Positions 13,232 to 24,054 of a DNA stretch of 64,000 bases are shown here, one piece after another (the first letter of the stretch is position 1; each line of letters starts with the position of its first letter). The position numbers and the translations under genes are program-made. The DNA lies in contig BSBK01007724.1 in NCBI GenBank assembly GCA_027943335.1, forward strand, positions 248,001 through 312,000, written 5' to 3'. Below the pieces are notes generated by a model. That model had not been told where the DNA came from and did not search any database. It was given only the letters and a program-made list of their open reading frames with translations. The stretch is from Chamaecyparis obtusa. Taxonomy: Eukaryota; Streptophyta; Pinopsida; Cupressales; Cupressaceae.

Positions 13232-14930
13232 AACTCTCTGGTGGTCCTCCAGAAGGTACATCATGATTATCCACCCATGTTGTCAATCTGAAATCACTTA
13301 CTACAATGTGCCATGTGGTTTTATCAATTGGACTCCAAAACATTCCTTGGTCCTTTAGTTTTTCCCATCGAGACTTTTCCTTTCTTATGTCATACTAGGT
13401 ATTTCTTTCCCAATGTGGAATTGGCCACCAAATAAGGGGTGACCTAAATGTCACGGGAATCCATCTTACCTATTAGCTTCAACCAATTTTCATGTAGGTG
13501 TCTTCTCTTTAGACTATCACATAAAAAATTTGTAGTCAATAAGGCTCTACCTTCTTATGGTTATCAAGTAATGCAGTATATGTATGAGCTAAGTGCCAAA
13601 ATTGTATCTAAAATTGAGGTTACATGTCTTCAAGTTTCATATTGGCTTGTTCCCTTAATGTCATTACATTTTCCAACTTATTGGGTTGTAAATGAATTTA
13701 TTCCTTTTGTAGAATATTCTGCTAGGATCTTCAAGCTCATCCCTGAGGGGTAGTGGAGCAATTTATTCCACTTATTCATACTATTTGCATTGCTCCCTTC
13801 TAGTGTTTTCATTATTCATGTAGGACATGAAAGACCTTAATCAAACATCCCCAATGAATAGCAATGGATTGTATTTGGATTCAAATCAAATAGCATAATT
13901 ATGCAATATAATTCACATAGAAAATAATTATATTGTGGTACAACATTTTTGTAGGTCATTATAAAATCATCAGGTGTAGGTAAGGACAAATTAATATCTA
14001 AGAGTATTCTTGACAATTTTTAGTAAATATACAACTCCTTTAATTGTAATTCATAGACCCAAGGAGGTAGTTTGCACTCCATAATTTGAGGGACCAAAGT
14101 ACCTACAATATTTGTCTTCTTCTCTAATTTCACAATTTCATCTTTCATTTTGAGTTCTTCTTGCAATTGTTCTTTTCCTTCTTCTATTCTTAATTAATCA
14201 CTCTTTGTTATAGATTCCCATAATTTTAATGTGACATAAGCCCATTATAAAAATGGTATTGTCAATAAAGATTTCCTATAAGTTACATGTTCTTGTGGCT
14301 ATGTTTCCTACTGATTTCCTCAATGTTTGTCACTCTTTCTATAGCTCTTGCAAGGTTTTCCAATCCACTAGCAATGTGTTCTTGTTCCAAGTTTTCCTAA
14401 TTAGCTAGTTCTATTTGTTCTTGTTCAACCACATCATCTATCTTGTGATTATGTGTTAAATTACTAGAGTTAATCTATAAAAAAATATGTGTCTCTTACT
14501 TCATCCGATATAGAAGATTTTGAGACATTATTGGAGGTCTACTAGTATGTTCATCTTATTTTTCACATCTAGTATTAGACATAGTTTTCTCTAAATTAGT
14601 TGGAATGAGAATATGATCAATTTTAGCTTATTTCCTACTCATGGGTTTCCTAGGTTTCCCACGAAGCCTATGACTCCTTGCTTCCTTTTCAGGTAAATAA
14701 TTAGTCTTCTTAACCTTTTTTGGTTTATTTTAATGCATCTTAACCCACTTGGAAACTTATGGCTTTTTATTTTTGTAGCTCCTTGTTTAGGAACTCTAGG
14801 ACACTATGATTCAAATATCTTAGTTTTTCTTTCTTCCTAATATTTTTAACTTTTTTCTCAAATAATTTCCTTCTTAACCTAGCTGACACATGGTTCTCTA
14901 GTAGAGAAAAGTTAGTTATATGATGTTAGA
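13230..14930 (-). pseudogene. degraded ORF of an unrecognised LTR element
   Basis: Joined across stops and frameshifts, the minus strand reads as protein. A basic start (KEARSHRLRGKPRKPMSRK, about 14690-14640) is followed by an acidic Gln/Glu helix (DDVVEQEQIELAN, about 14430), a coiled-coil-like run (EEGKEQLQEELKMKDEIVKLEKK, shown here in part, about 14190-14120), a hydrophobic segment (about 14050-13880) and a C-terminus ending HDVPSGGPPES at 13230. I do not recognise the family and saw no RT, integrase or zinc knuckle. Its place directly before a polypurine tract fits an extra ORF downstream of pol. The copia LTR starting at 14934 cuts its upstream part. Confidence 0.45.
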
Positions 14931-14933
14931 AAC

Positions 14934-16283
14934 AAGGTAGCACACACAACTAAGGGAGGGTGAATCATTTGTGTCAATTAATTTAAAAACTTCACCCAAA
15001 ACTTAAACATAAAAATTAGATTAGAATGATAAGAATTAAAGCATTGAACCAAAAATCATAAGAACACATAACACCATAATGTTTGCATGGAAATCTAATT
15101 AAGGGAAAAACCACGATGGGGATCAAACCCACAAGATGATGTACTAGCACAATAACCTTATTAAAGGTGCAAAGGGGAATGCACATGCATTTAGGCTCAT
15201 TTCCTAGAGCTCACTTCTCAAATACAATAAAGGGAAACAACCCTGAGATTACAACAAGGGATACAACCCCAAGATGGACTACAATCCACTATCGATAATA
15301 ATCGACTAATTTATGAACTGACTAAAAGAATCTCTGATATGCCAATAAAATTTTGATGAAGTTCAAAAAATGTCTATCTCAATTAAAAATTCTACTCATA
15401 CCTCTTTTCACATCCACTTCCATGCATCTCTCTCTTTTTGCACATATAACTAAATACATCTTTAGATAGATTACATCAACATATTTACACAAGGTTGGCT
15501 AGGGACCTATTTACAAGATATTACATTAAATATAATATAAACATCAATGTGATCCAAGAAACATTGACAAAGACATATCTAGGACCCAAATCATCATCCT
15601 AAACATGCTCCAAATCTACAAACCATGTCATGATCCTTTGCAACATGTTATCTCACCAAGTCAGCCAAGAACAATAAAACATCAACATGCAATAGGAAAA
15701 ATACTAAATCTGATCACATAACCCAATGTGATCCAACAATATGAATAGGAAACAATCTAGAAACATAAAAAAGAAACTTGAAATGCCACATCAACAACAT
15801 AAGAAAAAAAAATTTAGAATTCATAATTGTCTCTACATTGCTCAACAATAATACCAAACATCATTCTCTATTGTCCAAGAAAAATAGCTTGCTAGCATCC
15901 ACATCATGAACCATTCTTGATGAGGACACACAACCATTTCCTAAACTCACCACTAGGTTATTAACCATAAATATTGCATAACCAATCATCACCAGTCCAA
16001 AAACTACAACACGTTCACTTCCTAAACAACCAAAAAAGTAGTCTGTAATAAATCACCTGAAACTCACTCAAATCATAATGAGAACCTCTTAAACTTAAAC
16101 AAGATCAAGTGCATAAATTCATCAACATATATACAACTGCACAACATATGATTCTTAATACAATAGCCAAACTCTTCACTAAACAAACCAATAACACTAT
16201 CCAAAATAAGGAATTATTTTGACATTAAAGATAAAACATCAATGTCTGGACATACATGAAACATATCTTAGAAATATCTAACA
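14934..16283 (-). repeat. 3' LTR of copia element (1350 bp)
   Basis: It begins TGTTAG and ends CTAACA, a 6-bp terminal inverted repeat. The first 240 bp align with 21747-21990, the truncated 5' LTR, including GCACACACAACTAAG and ATGATGTACTAGCA. At the other end, minus-strand AAAAGGGGGAGAT sits next to it. Confidence 0.8.
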
Positions 16284-16475
16284 ATCTCCCCCTTTTGAAT
16301 TGACGATAAATTATAATTTGAAAAACTAAATTAATGCATAAAGAAACCATACTACCAAAAATCTTGAATATGTCTCTCCCCTGAATCTTTTGCAACAAAG
16401 AACAATCTTTCCTCCTAAGATACACATTGTTTTTCACATATCTATCTCTCTCCCTTTGACATCAATCAAAAGGTT
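16284..16475 (-). other. polypurine tracts before the copia 3' LTR
   Basis: Minus-strand AAAAGGGGGAGATTG abuts the LTR at 16284-16300. A second tract, GATGTCAAAGGGAGAGAGAT, lies about 160 bp upstream (about 16442-16465). Confidence 0.6.
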
Positions 16476-16643
16476 ACATACATGCACTAAGTCATGGAGG
16501 CCAAAAGAAACTAAACATCTCAAGAACTAAACAACATACCTCACAAAACTAACTACTCCTCCTAGATAGTCGCCACCAAAACATCAATTTAGGTTAATGA
16601 TAGTCTCTATGAAATAATTGGACTGATGCAAATCCATGCATAT
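16476..16643 (-). other. 3' untranslated part of the copia element
   Basis: Short non-coding stretch between the pol stop and the polypurine tracts. Confidence 0.4.
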
Positions 16644-19497
16644 CTAGCTCTGATTAGGAGGGGCCATCACCCCAAGCTTACCTTGGAAATACTCAAAATT
16701 ATCCTTTGGAAAGGGCTTTGTGAATATATCTCCACTCTTCTCTTTAGTAGGCACATATTCTAATTTGACTTCTCTTTCACTCACCTTATCTTTCAATAAA
16801 TGATACTTGATAGATATATGCTTTGTTTTATAATGAAATACAAGATTATTTGAAATATTTTAGCACTTGAGTTGTCACAATAAATAGTAATAATCTCATC
16901 AATACTCACTCTAATTTATTTTATCAGTTTCTTCATCCAAATAAATTGTGTACAATTAACAGAAGCAACAACATACTCAACCTCATTAGTAGATTTTGAT
17001 ATACAACTTTGATTTTTACTGGACCAAGAGACTAACTTTTTCCCAATAATAATGCTCCACCCCTTGTACTCTTTCTATCATCCATACTACCTGCCTAATC
17101 CACATCAATAAAAGAAATCAATTTAAAATAATCATCCTTTCCATACCATATGCCATAGTCATTTGTTCCTTTCAAATATTTGAATATCTTCTTAACAGTA
17201 GCAACATATGATTCATTTTGTTCTGATGGAAATCTCACAATAATACAATTTGCATTTGCTATATCAGGTATAGTTTGTGTCAAGTATAACATTCCACTGA
17301 TCATTCATTTTTACCTTGTTTTATTTTCATTAGGAGAATCATCATTCTTTGTCAACTTGAAACTAGTAACCATAGGGATACCAACCATTTTTGAATCATC
17401 CATGCTAGATTTCTTCAACAGCTCTCTAACAGACTTAGACTATGAATGAAAATCTCTTTTTCAAATTGAGTAATTTATAAACCAAGAAATAATTTCATCT
17501 CACCTATCATATACATCTCAAATTCTTTTTTTATCTCATTGGAGAATTCCTTTCTCAACTTGTCATTACCACCAAAAATTATACCATCTAAAAATACTTC
17601 AACAATTAATATATTATCATGATCAATTTTGAAAGACAAGTTAGTGTCAGTAGTACCTTTACTAAAACCAAGTCTCAATGAGTATTTTTCTAACCTTGCA
17701 TAACAAGATCTCATTGCTTGTTTCAATCGATACAATTCTTTCTTCAATTAGAAAACTATATCACCTTGATCAGTTAAGGAAAAACCATTAGGCTTATCAA
17801 CATAGACTTCCTCTTCCAATTCTCCACTCAGCAATGTAGACTTGACATCCATATAATATACCTTATAGCTTTTTCAAGTAGCATATGATAAAAAAATCCA
17901 AATAGCTTCAATTCTAGCAACATGAGCAAAGGTCTCTTCAAATTCAATACCTCCCATCTATGAATATCCTTTGTAAACAAGTCTAGGTTTATTCCTTTCT
18001 ACTTCACCATCATCATTTATTTTATTCCCAAATACCCACTTAGTTCTAATCACATTTTTATCCTTAGGTCTAGGAACTAAAATCCATGTCTTTTTCTTTT
18101 CAATCTATTTTGACTCTTCTTCTATTTCCTTAATCCAACTTTCATATTTTCATGCTTCATCAATATCCTTAGGTTCAACTTTAGAAATCAATCAAGTTTC
18201 ATCTCTATTTCTAGCATGTATTCCTCTAGTCAAAACACCTTTATTCCTATCACTAATAATATAAATTTTTTGAATGATTGATCCTTACATACCTTGGAGT
18301 CTTCGGATTTTATTTTCTAGAATAATCTTATGTTTCCACTTCTTACTCATTTTCAACTTCCTCGTCGTGTTCTACTGATCCACTCTGATTCTGAAGTTTA
18401 TTATGATTCTTTTTTTTCACAGTCTCACTTTCTTCTTCATCATCTAACTCATAACTTCAAGATATAGCTTATTTCTGATAACTTTCATCCACTCTCACAT
18501 TAGCACTTTTAACTAGATTTCTCAACCTATTGTTATAAGACTTGTTATATTTTATCTTAGTAGAATAACCGAGAAAGATTCCCTTATCACATCTATTATC
18601 AAATTTATGTAAGTCTTTATCTCTCTTGATATAGCCTTTTCTCCTAAAAATTATAAATTATTTCATTGTAGGGACATAACCATAGCAAATTTCATAGGAT
18701 TTCTTACCAATTCCTTGATTTATCTAAACTCGGTTCAATGTATAGACTGCAATACTCACCACTTCTCTCTAATAGATATGTGGTACATTTCCTTCCATCA
18801 TCATGTTCCTTGTAGTGTCAAGAATAGATATGTTCCTTCACTCTATAATTCCATTCCACTATGGGGTCCTTGGAGCTGACATATGTCTCTTTATTCTATG
18901 CTCCTCACAGTATGAATTAAACTCTTATGAAGTAAATTCTCCACCTCTGTCTAATCTCTAACATTTCAGCTTCATTCATGTCTTAGTCTCAACCATATCT
19001 CTAATGATTTTAAATTTATCAAATTTTTCATACTTCTCCTTTAGAAATGTAATCCACATCATTCTTAAGTAATCATCAATGAGTAATATGAAATATTTAT
19101 CTCCATAATAACTCCTAGTCCTAGTAGGACCACATAAATATGTATGCACCAAATCTAGAAACCCACTTAAAGAGTATGTCTTACTTTTAAAACTAGATTT
19201 AGTTATCTTACCCAACTAATATTCCTTACACATCACATTAGCAGGCTTCAACAATCTATGAAAATATCTCATGACATTTGTAGTTCTTATCTTTATAATA
19301 TTATCAAAGTTTACATGACAAAATGTTTTGTGCCACAACCAACTATCATCAATTTTAGCAATAAAATATCAATTATTTATGCTATTAAAATGAAATACAT
19401 TACCTATGGTCCTGGTATCTAATGAAAAATCATTTTGATAAATTCCCAAGATTATACATTTTCCATCCTTGAATTGTAATTTGTAACCTTTATCAAC
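16644..19497 (-). pseudogene. copia pol part: GAG-pre-integrase, integrase, RT, RNase H
   Basis: Beginning right after the inserted element, the order is DKGYKLQFKDGKC, the zinc-binding SWLWHKTFCHVNF segment, an integrase core with LLIDDYLRMMW, LDRGGEFTS (about 18950) and a degenerate NGIIE. Next comes RT with LYRLKQAMRSCYARLEKY (about 17720) and FLDGIIFGGND at about 17590, where YVDD reads FLDG, so one catalytic Asp is lost. RNase H ends KSGDIFTKPFPKDNFEYF then GKLGVMAPPNQS and a stop at 16644. Many stops, several at former Gln codons, show long inactivity. In an intact element this polyprotein copies RNA into DNA and integrates it. Confidence 0.85.
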
Positions 19498-19511
19498 AAG
19501 TTGTCCAACAC
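19498..19511. repeat. target-site duplication, left copy
   Basis: AAGTTGTCCAACAC matches AAGTTATCCAACAC at 20420-20433 with one mismatch. In the copia frame both halves encode the same VGQL segment, so the duplicate copy is explained by insertion. Confidence 0.85.
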
Positions 19512-19524
19512 GGTCTTGTCCATT

Positions 19525-19578
19525 TGGTGAAATGGTGGGGCTTCTTGCCTATAGGGCCTACAACCAAGGTTCAAGTCC
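19525..19578 (+). promoter_or_regulatory. Pol III-like A box and B box, first head
   Basis: A-box-like TGGTGAAATGG (19525-19535) and B-box-like GGTTCAAGTCC (19568-19578) are spaced 32 nt apart, as in tRNA genes. Confidence 0.65.
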
Positions 19579-19633
19579 TCACATGGTTTCTCTCTACTAT
19601 GGTTCTTAAGTGACATTTTCTTACTTTGACCAT

Positions 19634-19687
19634 TGGTGAAATAGTGGGGCTTCTTTCCTGTAGAGCTTACAACCAAGGGTCAAAAAC
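19634..19687 (+). promoter_or_regulatory. second, weaker tRNA-like head
   Basis: TGGTGAAATAG (19634-19644) with the same downstream GTGGGGCTTCTT...ACAACCAAGG as the first head, but the B box is decayed to GGGTCAAAAAC. Confidence 0.55.
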
Positions 19688-19954
19688 AATTTAATTGTTG
19701 CCCTTCAAACTAAAAAAGTTGAGGCTTTGTACTCTTTCAGATTCAACAAGTGGTGTTTCCAAGAGATAAAGAGGCTTAATCTTAAATGCAGGAAATTTGA
19801 GGCCATTAATGCCAGTCTTTAGGAGAAGCTAGAAATAGGGCTCAATGAGGGAAATTTGACTCGTAACTCTAACTCTTCTATCTCTAATGTGCAAAAAAGA
19901 ATGAATAATATGGAGAGCACAATTATTGATATTCTCTAGGATAGTAAGGGTAGT

Positions 19955-20161
19955 ATGAAAGCTTCTAGCATCAATTTGAAATCCCTGGTCAATATGTTGG
20001 ATAGTAGCCTTGATGAGGAAACTGATCATAAGAATGATACTTTGGAGGCTACTGGTGGACCGAGTACCAGAACCCGTGCTAGCAGCAAGAAGAAATCCTC
20101 CACTATTAAGAAGAATGTTCAAGAGATGAAATGGGTCATTGGGAGGATGGATAATATCTAG
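19955..20161 (+). pseudogene. protein-like body of the non-LTR element
   Basis: This is the longest open stretch of a frame that is coding-like from about 19700 to 20216. It is polar and Lys/Ser-rich, with TRTRASSKKKSSTIKKN in the middle and a helical C-terminal stretch ending MKWVIGRMDNI. TAG stops lie before and after it. No known domain is visible. An ORF1-like nucleic-acid-binding protein is possible but unproven. Confidence 0.3.
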
Positions 20162-20419
20162 ACCAGAATGGAGAAGACTCTGGATGAAAAAGATGGAGTA
20201 ATGTATTCTGTCAACTAAGATAGTGTCTTGGCTGGTTTTTTTTCTTTCAGGCTGGTTTTTCTCCTCTTTTCTTGTTTTTTACTACCCGTGTAGCCCTTCT
20301 ATGAGTTGTTCATTGTTGATGTCTCTTTTTTCTCATGTTTCTTCTTTCTATCTTTTGTTTCTAATCTTGTAAAGGGTTTTGGGGCCCCTTCAAAACCTTC
20401 TTTTTCTAGCAATCAAAAT

Positions 20420-20433
20420 AAGTTATCCAACAC
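20420..20433. repeat. target-site duplication, right copy
   Basis: AAGTTATCCAACAC; see 19498-19511. Confidence 0.85.
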
Positions 20434-21695
20434 TCAAAAGGTTATGCTTCAATCCTTCAACATGTAAGACATCATCAATATTTTTCTTACCATCAAGTAT
20501 AATTGAAGATCATCCTATAATAAAATAGGGATTATTGTCACCAAATCAGACAACACCACCATCATACCTTTCTAGTTTCACAATTTTTTTCTTATCTCCA
20601 GTCATGTGATATGAATAACCCCTATCTATTACTGATTTATCTTTTATTTCAACATGTGCAGCTAGGTCCTTTTCTTCATTAAATAAATTATAATTCTCTT
20701 CTTTAATAGAAATGAACACAATCTCATCTTCACTCTTTTCATATTCATCATCAGTTACACCTTTGGCGACAGCTAGATAACACTTCTTATGATATTTAGG
20801 CTAAAACTTTCTAGGCTTATACTTTGGTACTCTTTCAGGACATCTAGAGATAAAATGACCAATCTTATTACATGAAAAAAATATCAAAGGTAGCTTCCCT
20901 TCATACTTAGATACTCCCTTAGGCACTCCCTTTTCAATAAGAGCTTCTATCTCTTCCATATTTCTCTCATCTTCTTCAATTTCTTCTCATTCCTTAGCAT
21001 ATCTAGATTCATACTTAGAATAACTTTCACTAGGCCCATACTTTTTCTTATCTTTAGAAATAGTGGCTTTAAATACAGATTCAACTTTACGAAGATAGTC
21101 ACAAAATCTATTCCTTTCAAAGGTAGATAACTTACCAACCAATGTATCCCTTGTCACAGTAGTCATGGTCCTAATTTCTTCAATAGTAGTAGCTTTGTTA
21201 TCATAAGCAAGAGGAAAGGATTGTAGGATCTTAGAAATAATTTCATATTCATCCATATTTCCACCAGAACTTCTAATTCCATAAACAAGTTTGGTCACCT
21301 TCTGAAAATAGGCTTGAATATTTTCATCCTCACTCATCCTTAAAGATTCTAACTTTCCTTTCAGGCTCTGCAACTTCACTTATTTCAAAATGGTGTCTCC
21401 TTCATGTAAGGCTTCCAATTTTGTCCATAACTTATTGTGGTCTCTACTTCATAACATTTGTATATTTATAATCTAATAACATGCTCAAAAAACCTTCTTT
21501 TGATCTCATGTTATACTCAAATTCCTTCTTTTCATCAGTGGTAGTAGCAAATATATCTATAGGTGTGTATTTTTTTCATTTTGACTGTCCAATAATCTTC
21601 TCCAATGCATCTCAAATGTGTGATCATCTAACCCTTCCATGGATCATAGTTTGTTCCTTGAAATCTTGGACACTCTGTAAAGGATTCCATCCCAT
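20434..21695 (-). pseudogene. copia gag and protease region
   Basis: It starts near an ATG at 21695. The best preserved part (21379-20987, 130 codons) matches the UBN2-type copia capsid: LKGKLESLRMSEDENIQAYF then KILQSFPLAYDNKATTIEE. A zinc knuckle is decayed to FSCNKIGHFISRCPE (about 20880-20840). The protease region reads VIDRGYSYHMTG (about 20630), where the active-site Asp-Ser-Gly has become Asp-Arg-Gly. The frame continues to HNLLSVG, where the 908-bp element interrupts it. The first part of gag is frameshifted. Confidence 0.8.
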
Positions 21696-21734
21696 ATCAC
21701 CTCAAGTGTTCAAGCTCCAAAAAGGGGACTTATC

Positions 21735-21746
21735 TATGATACCAAT
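21735..21746 (-). other. primer-binding site of the copia element
   Basis: Minus-strand TTGGTATCATAG directly after the LTR end resembles the complement of the initiator-Met tRNA 3' end (TGGTATCAGAGC). Confidence 0.75.
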
Positions 21747-21990
21747 TGTTAGAAAAAAGGAAGCACACACAACTAAGAGGGAGGCTAAATCAGTTGTGTC
21801 AATTAATTTCAAAACTTCATCCAAAACTTAACCATAAAAATAAGATAAGAATGATAAGAATTAGAGAACTAAACCACAAAGAATAAGAACACATAACACA
21901 AAATTTTTTGTGTTGAAACATGGTTAAGGGAAAAACAATGATGGGTATCAAAGCCACAATATGATGTACTAGCATAATAATCTTGTTAAA
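21747..21990 (-). repeat. truncated 5' LTR of the copia element
   Basis: Aligns with the first 240 bp of the LTR at 14934 and stops abruptly at 21990, where gypsy LTR sequence begins. Confidence 0.8.
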
Positions 21991-22960
21991 TAGGGGTCTA
22001 CCTTGTGAAATCTGAGCCCCTAAATATATATAAAAGGCGGCCTCTTCCTCTCATTTTCACATCCATTATCTACTATTTTGCAATCTCATCTTCATTTGAG
22101 CATTATGAAGCAAGTTATTATGCATTAAAAATTCAATGAAAGCAATCAAGCATTCAATAAAGGAATTCATCAACAAGAATTTAAGTTCATTCATGCATAG
22201 AAAATTACTTCCTTCCATTGATCTATCTCTTTTCCCCATTGGAGGCCAAGCAAAGGAGATTGACATCAAGGAAAAAGATCTACATTCATCCATCAAGTCT
22301 TCCTCTTCTCTCTCTTCTTCAATTAAACATTGAGGAAAATTAAAAAATCCATTACATGAGGTTTTGTCTTACATGATTTCCTTTTAGTTTTTATGTTGAG
22401 TCAAAGCTATTACCTCAACATACTTGATCACATTCTACAGACAAATGAATCTATATTATATGGTATACTTCATTTATTTAGATCTAATATTTTCTACATG
22501 ACAACATTCTTTCAATTACAGCTATTTCATTTCAAGGTTAATTCCTATACATGGGCTTGACCAAGGCAAGCCTCTTCCTGCAGCAATTTCCCCTTCTTTT
22601 TTGTGTGCAGGATAAGGTGGAAGAGTTTTAGATCCAGACTATGAGAGTTTCAAAACTAGTGACTTATCTTCTATAGAATTCATCTAATTTTGACTCTCCA
22701 GGACAAGGCCTACATTTTGGGATCAGGATGACTTGAGTCGGCATCATCTTGGAAATCTTTAAATTTCCCAGTAGGGAAATATAGATCTTAGAGTTTCAAA
22801 TGCAGAACAAATTTTTTTCCTGATAGTTTTGCGATAGTAAAACCTAGATCTGAAGTTCACTTGTTCTATTCTAGTTCCAAGGTAAATTCATTTCCCTTAT
22901 TGATAATTTACTTAATCATTTATCTATCTTACATATCATTCACATCTTTATCATACGAAA
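21991..22960 (+). repeat. 5' LTR part of gypsy element I
   Basis: Contains a TATA box at 22029, then GGCCTCTTCCTCTCATTTT and an ATTCAATGAAAG/ATTCAAGGAAAG block shared with 54446-54650. Most of the U3 is missing at the junction with the copia LTR. The 3' boundary near 22960-22980 is approximate. Confidence 0.55.
22029..22037 (+). promoter_or_regulatory. LTR TATA box, element I 5' LTR
   Basis: TATAAAAGG followed by the conserved pyrimidine-rich start region. Confidence 0.6.
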
Positions 22961-23039
22961 TCCACAAAACCCCACATTGTGTAGACCACGAATTTTCACC
23001 CTTACTCCTTTGGTTGTGAAAATCAAATTCACTTTTTTA

Positions 23040-23934
23040 AGGGTTTTGTATTCCAATTTATGTTGAATTTTGTAGTCTACCATTGATCACCATTTTAATC
23101 ATTATATTTTTGGTGAACTTGATATGTTACATCCCAATTCTAATTTAGTGTTTAGATCTCATTGTTTGCATTAATATCCTTATTACATTTTTATCACATT
23201 CCTAATTTGAGATCTACATTTCTGTTTGTTAACATGGAACTCTCTAACTTGGATAGGTGTGCAATTACTTATGTCATTACCTTCCTTCTTACCTCTCTTT
23301 ATCAAACAGATGGAGTGAATCAAAATTATTTTTATTTTGTTACATTTTTATTCCTTCATGGTATTCTTTCATTTGGCATAATGAGGTTAACTAATATATC
23401 TCTTCATTATACGACATATTTTAAAAATATTATTAATATATTATGTATATTTATTCTTCACAATTTAAATAAATGCATGCAATATATAGATAACATGAAA
23501 TCCTTTGTTAATGATCATAATTCTAATTACTCTAATCTTATCCCTCAAAATCTAGCTCTTAGTGATCATTGTGATCATAATGCTTGTGATTCTTATAGAA
23601 ACATTCAAATCATATTCATGATCCGAATGTTAGAAATTTCCTAGATGATTTATCTCCAAACATAAGGCATAATCTGCCTTCTTCCTCCCAAATTGATGAT
23701 AATAAGGATGAATATTTTCTTAAAGAAACCATCCACACTTCTCTTCCTTCAAGTCATCAACCTCAAACTTCTACATCATAATCTTAAAAACATGATCAAG
23801 GATTTAGTGACTATAACCCTAAGGCTCCTCCTAATCCTCCTAAAGAGTATCATGTGCCTCAAGTTAACCTTGTCTCTCAACCAAAACCACCTCTTAACAT
23901 TCTTTCTCCAACTCCATCTCATGATCTTTCTTAG
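23040..23934 (+). pseudogene. gypsy element I gag N-terminal part
   Basis: An open stretch at 23162-23644 contains CMQYIDNMKSFVNDHNSNY, comparable in position and composition with LLDYVKNLVDDIPSPNF of element K. After a frameshift near 23610 a Pro/Ser-rich linker follows (NPNVRNFLDDLSPNIR, then PKAPPNPPKEYHVPQVN and QPKPPLNILSPTPSHDLS) up to 23934. There the LTR of H cuts it off. It has no zinc knuckle and no recognised Pfam-type domain by eye. The matching 3' region resumes at 47459. Confidence 0.5.
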
Positions 23935-24054
23935 TGTTGGATTTGAATCTTCTTATAGATCTTTGGTTAGAGATCTTCCTCTTCTTCTAAGATGAAAGGG
24001 AAAAGGTCTCCTTTCTGAAGTATCAGGAGGTGTAGACTATACTCTCCTTGTAGG
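23935..24054 (-). repeat. 3' LTR of element H, outer 120 bp
   Basis: TGTTGGATTTGAATC matches TGTTGCATTTGAATC at 44470. The LTR is interrupted by G at 24055 and continues at 35474. The two pieces sum to 2989 bp, equal to the intact LTR. Confidence 0.9.
24050..24054. repeat. target-site duplication of G, left
   Basis: GTAGG, repeated at 35469-35473. The uninterrupted H LTR at 44580-44600 shows the empty site. Confidence 0.9.

Larger units (their letters stand above)
19512..20419 (+). mobile_element. 908-bp non-LTR element with twin tRNA-like heads
   Basis: It is inserted in the copia pol frame with a 14-bp target duplication. The 5' end holds two related tRNA-like segments (about 19512-19580 and 19623-19690). 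Next, about 19700-20216 reads as a protein-like frame broken by a few TAG stops, then a T-rich 3' part with a GTAAAGGGTTTTGGGGCCCC block and an end at CAATCAAAAT. The head is SINE-like (RNA polymerase III boxes). The length and coding-like body are unusual for a SINE, so a SINE-LINE composite, or a non-autonomous LINE derivative, is the best reading. I do not recognise the family. Confidence 0.7.
14934..21990 (-). mobile_element. Ty1/copia (Sirevirus-like) element, 5' LTR truncated
   Basis: In minus order: a 5' LTR fragment (21990-21747), primer-binding site (21746-21735), gag, protease, integrase, RT and RNase H remnants (21695-16644), polypurine tracts and a complete 3' LTR. A 908-bp non-LTR element interrupts it between protease and integrase. 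It is dead: the 5' LTR lacks about 1.1 kb, and every domain holds stops. The Sirevirus suggestion rests on the GKLGVM end of pol and duplicated polypurine tracts. Confidence 0.8.

Noticed and set aside
13448..13753. 101-codon plus-strand open frame
   Set aside because: The minus strand of the same stretch continues the coding-like remnant on both sides; the plus frame has no recognisable motif.
19512..19690. Two real tRNA genes
   Set aside because: Only A/B-box spacing fits. The second B box is decayed, the segments sit inside a target duplication with a common body, and no convincing cloverleaf is visible.
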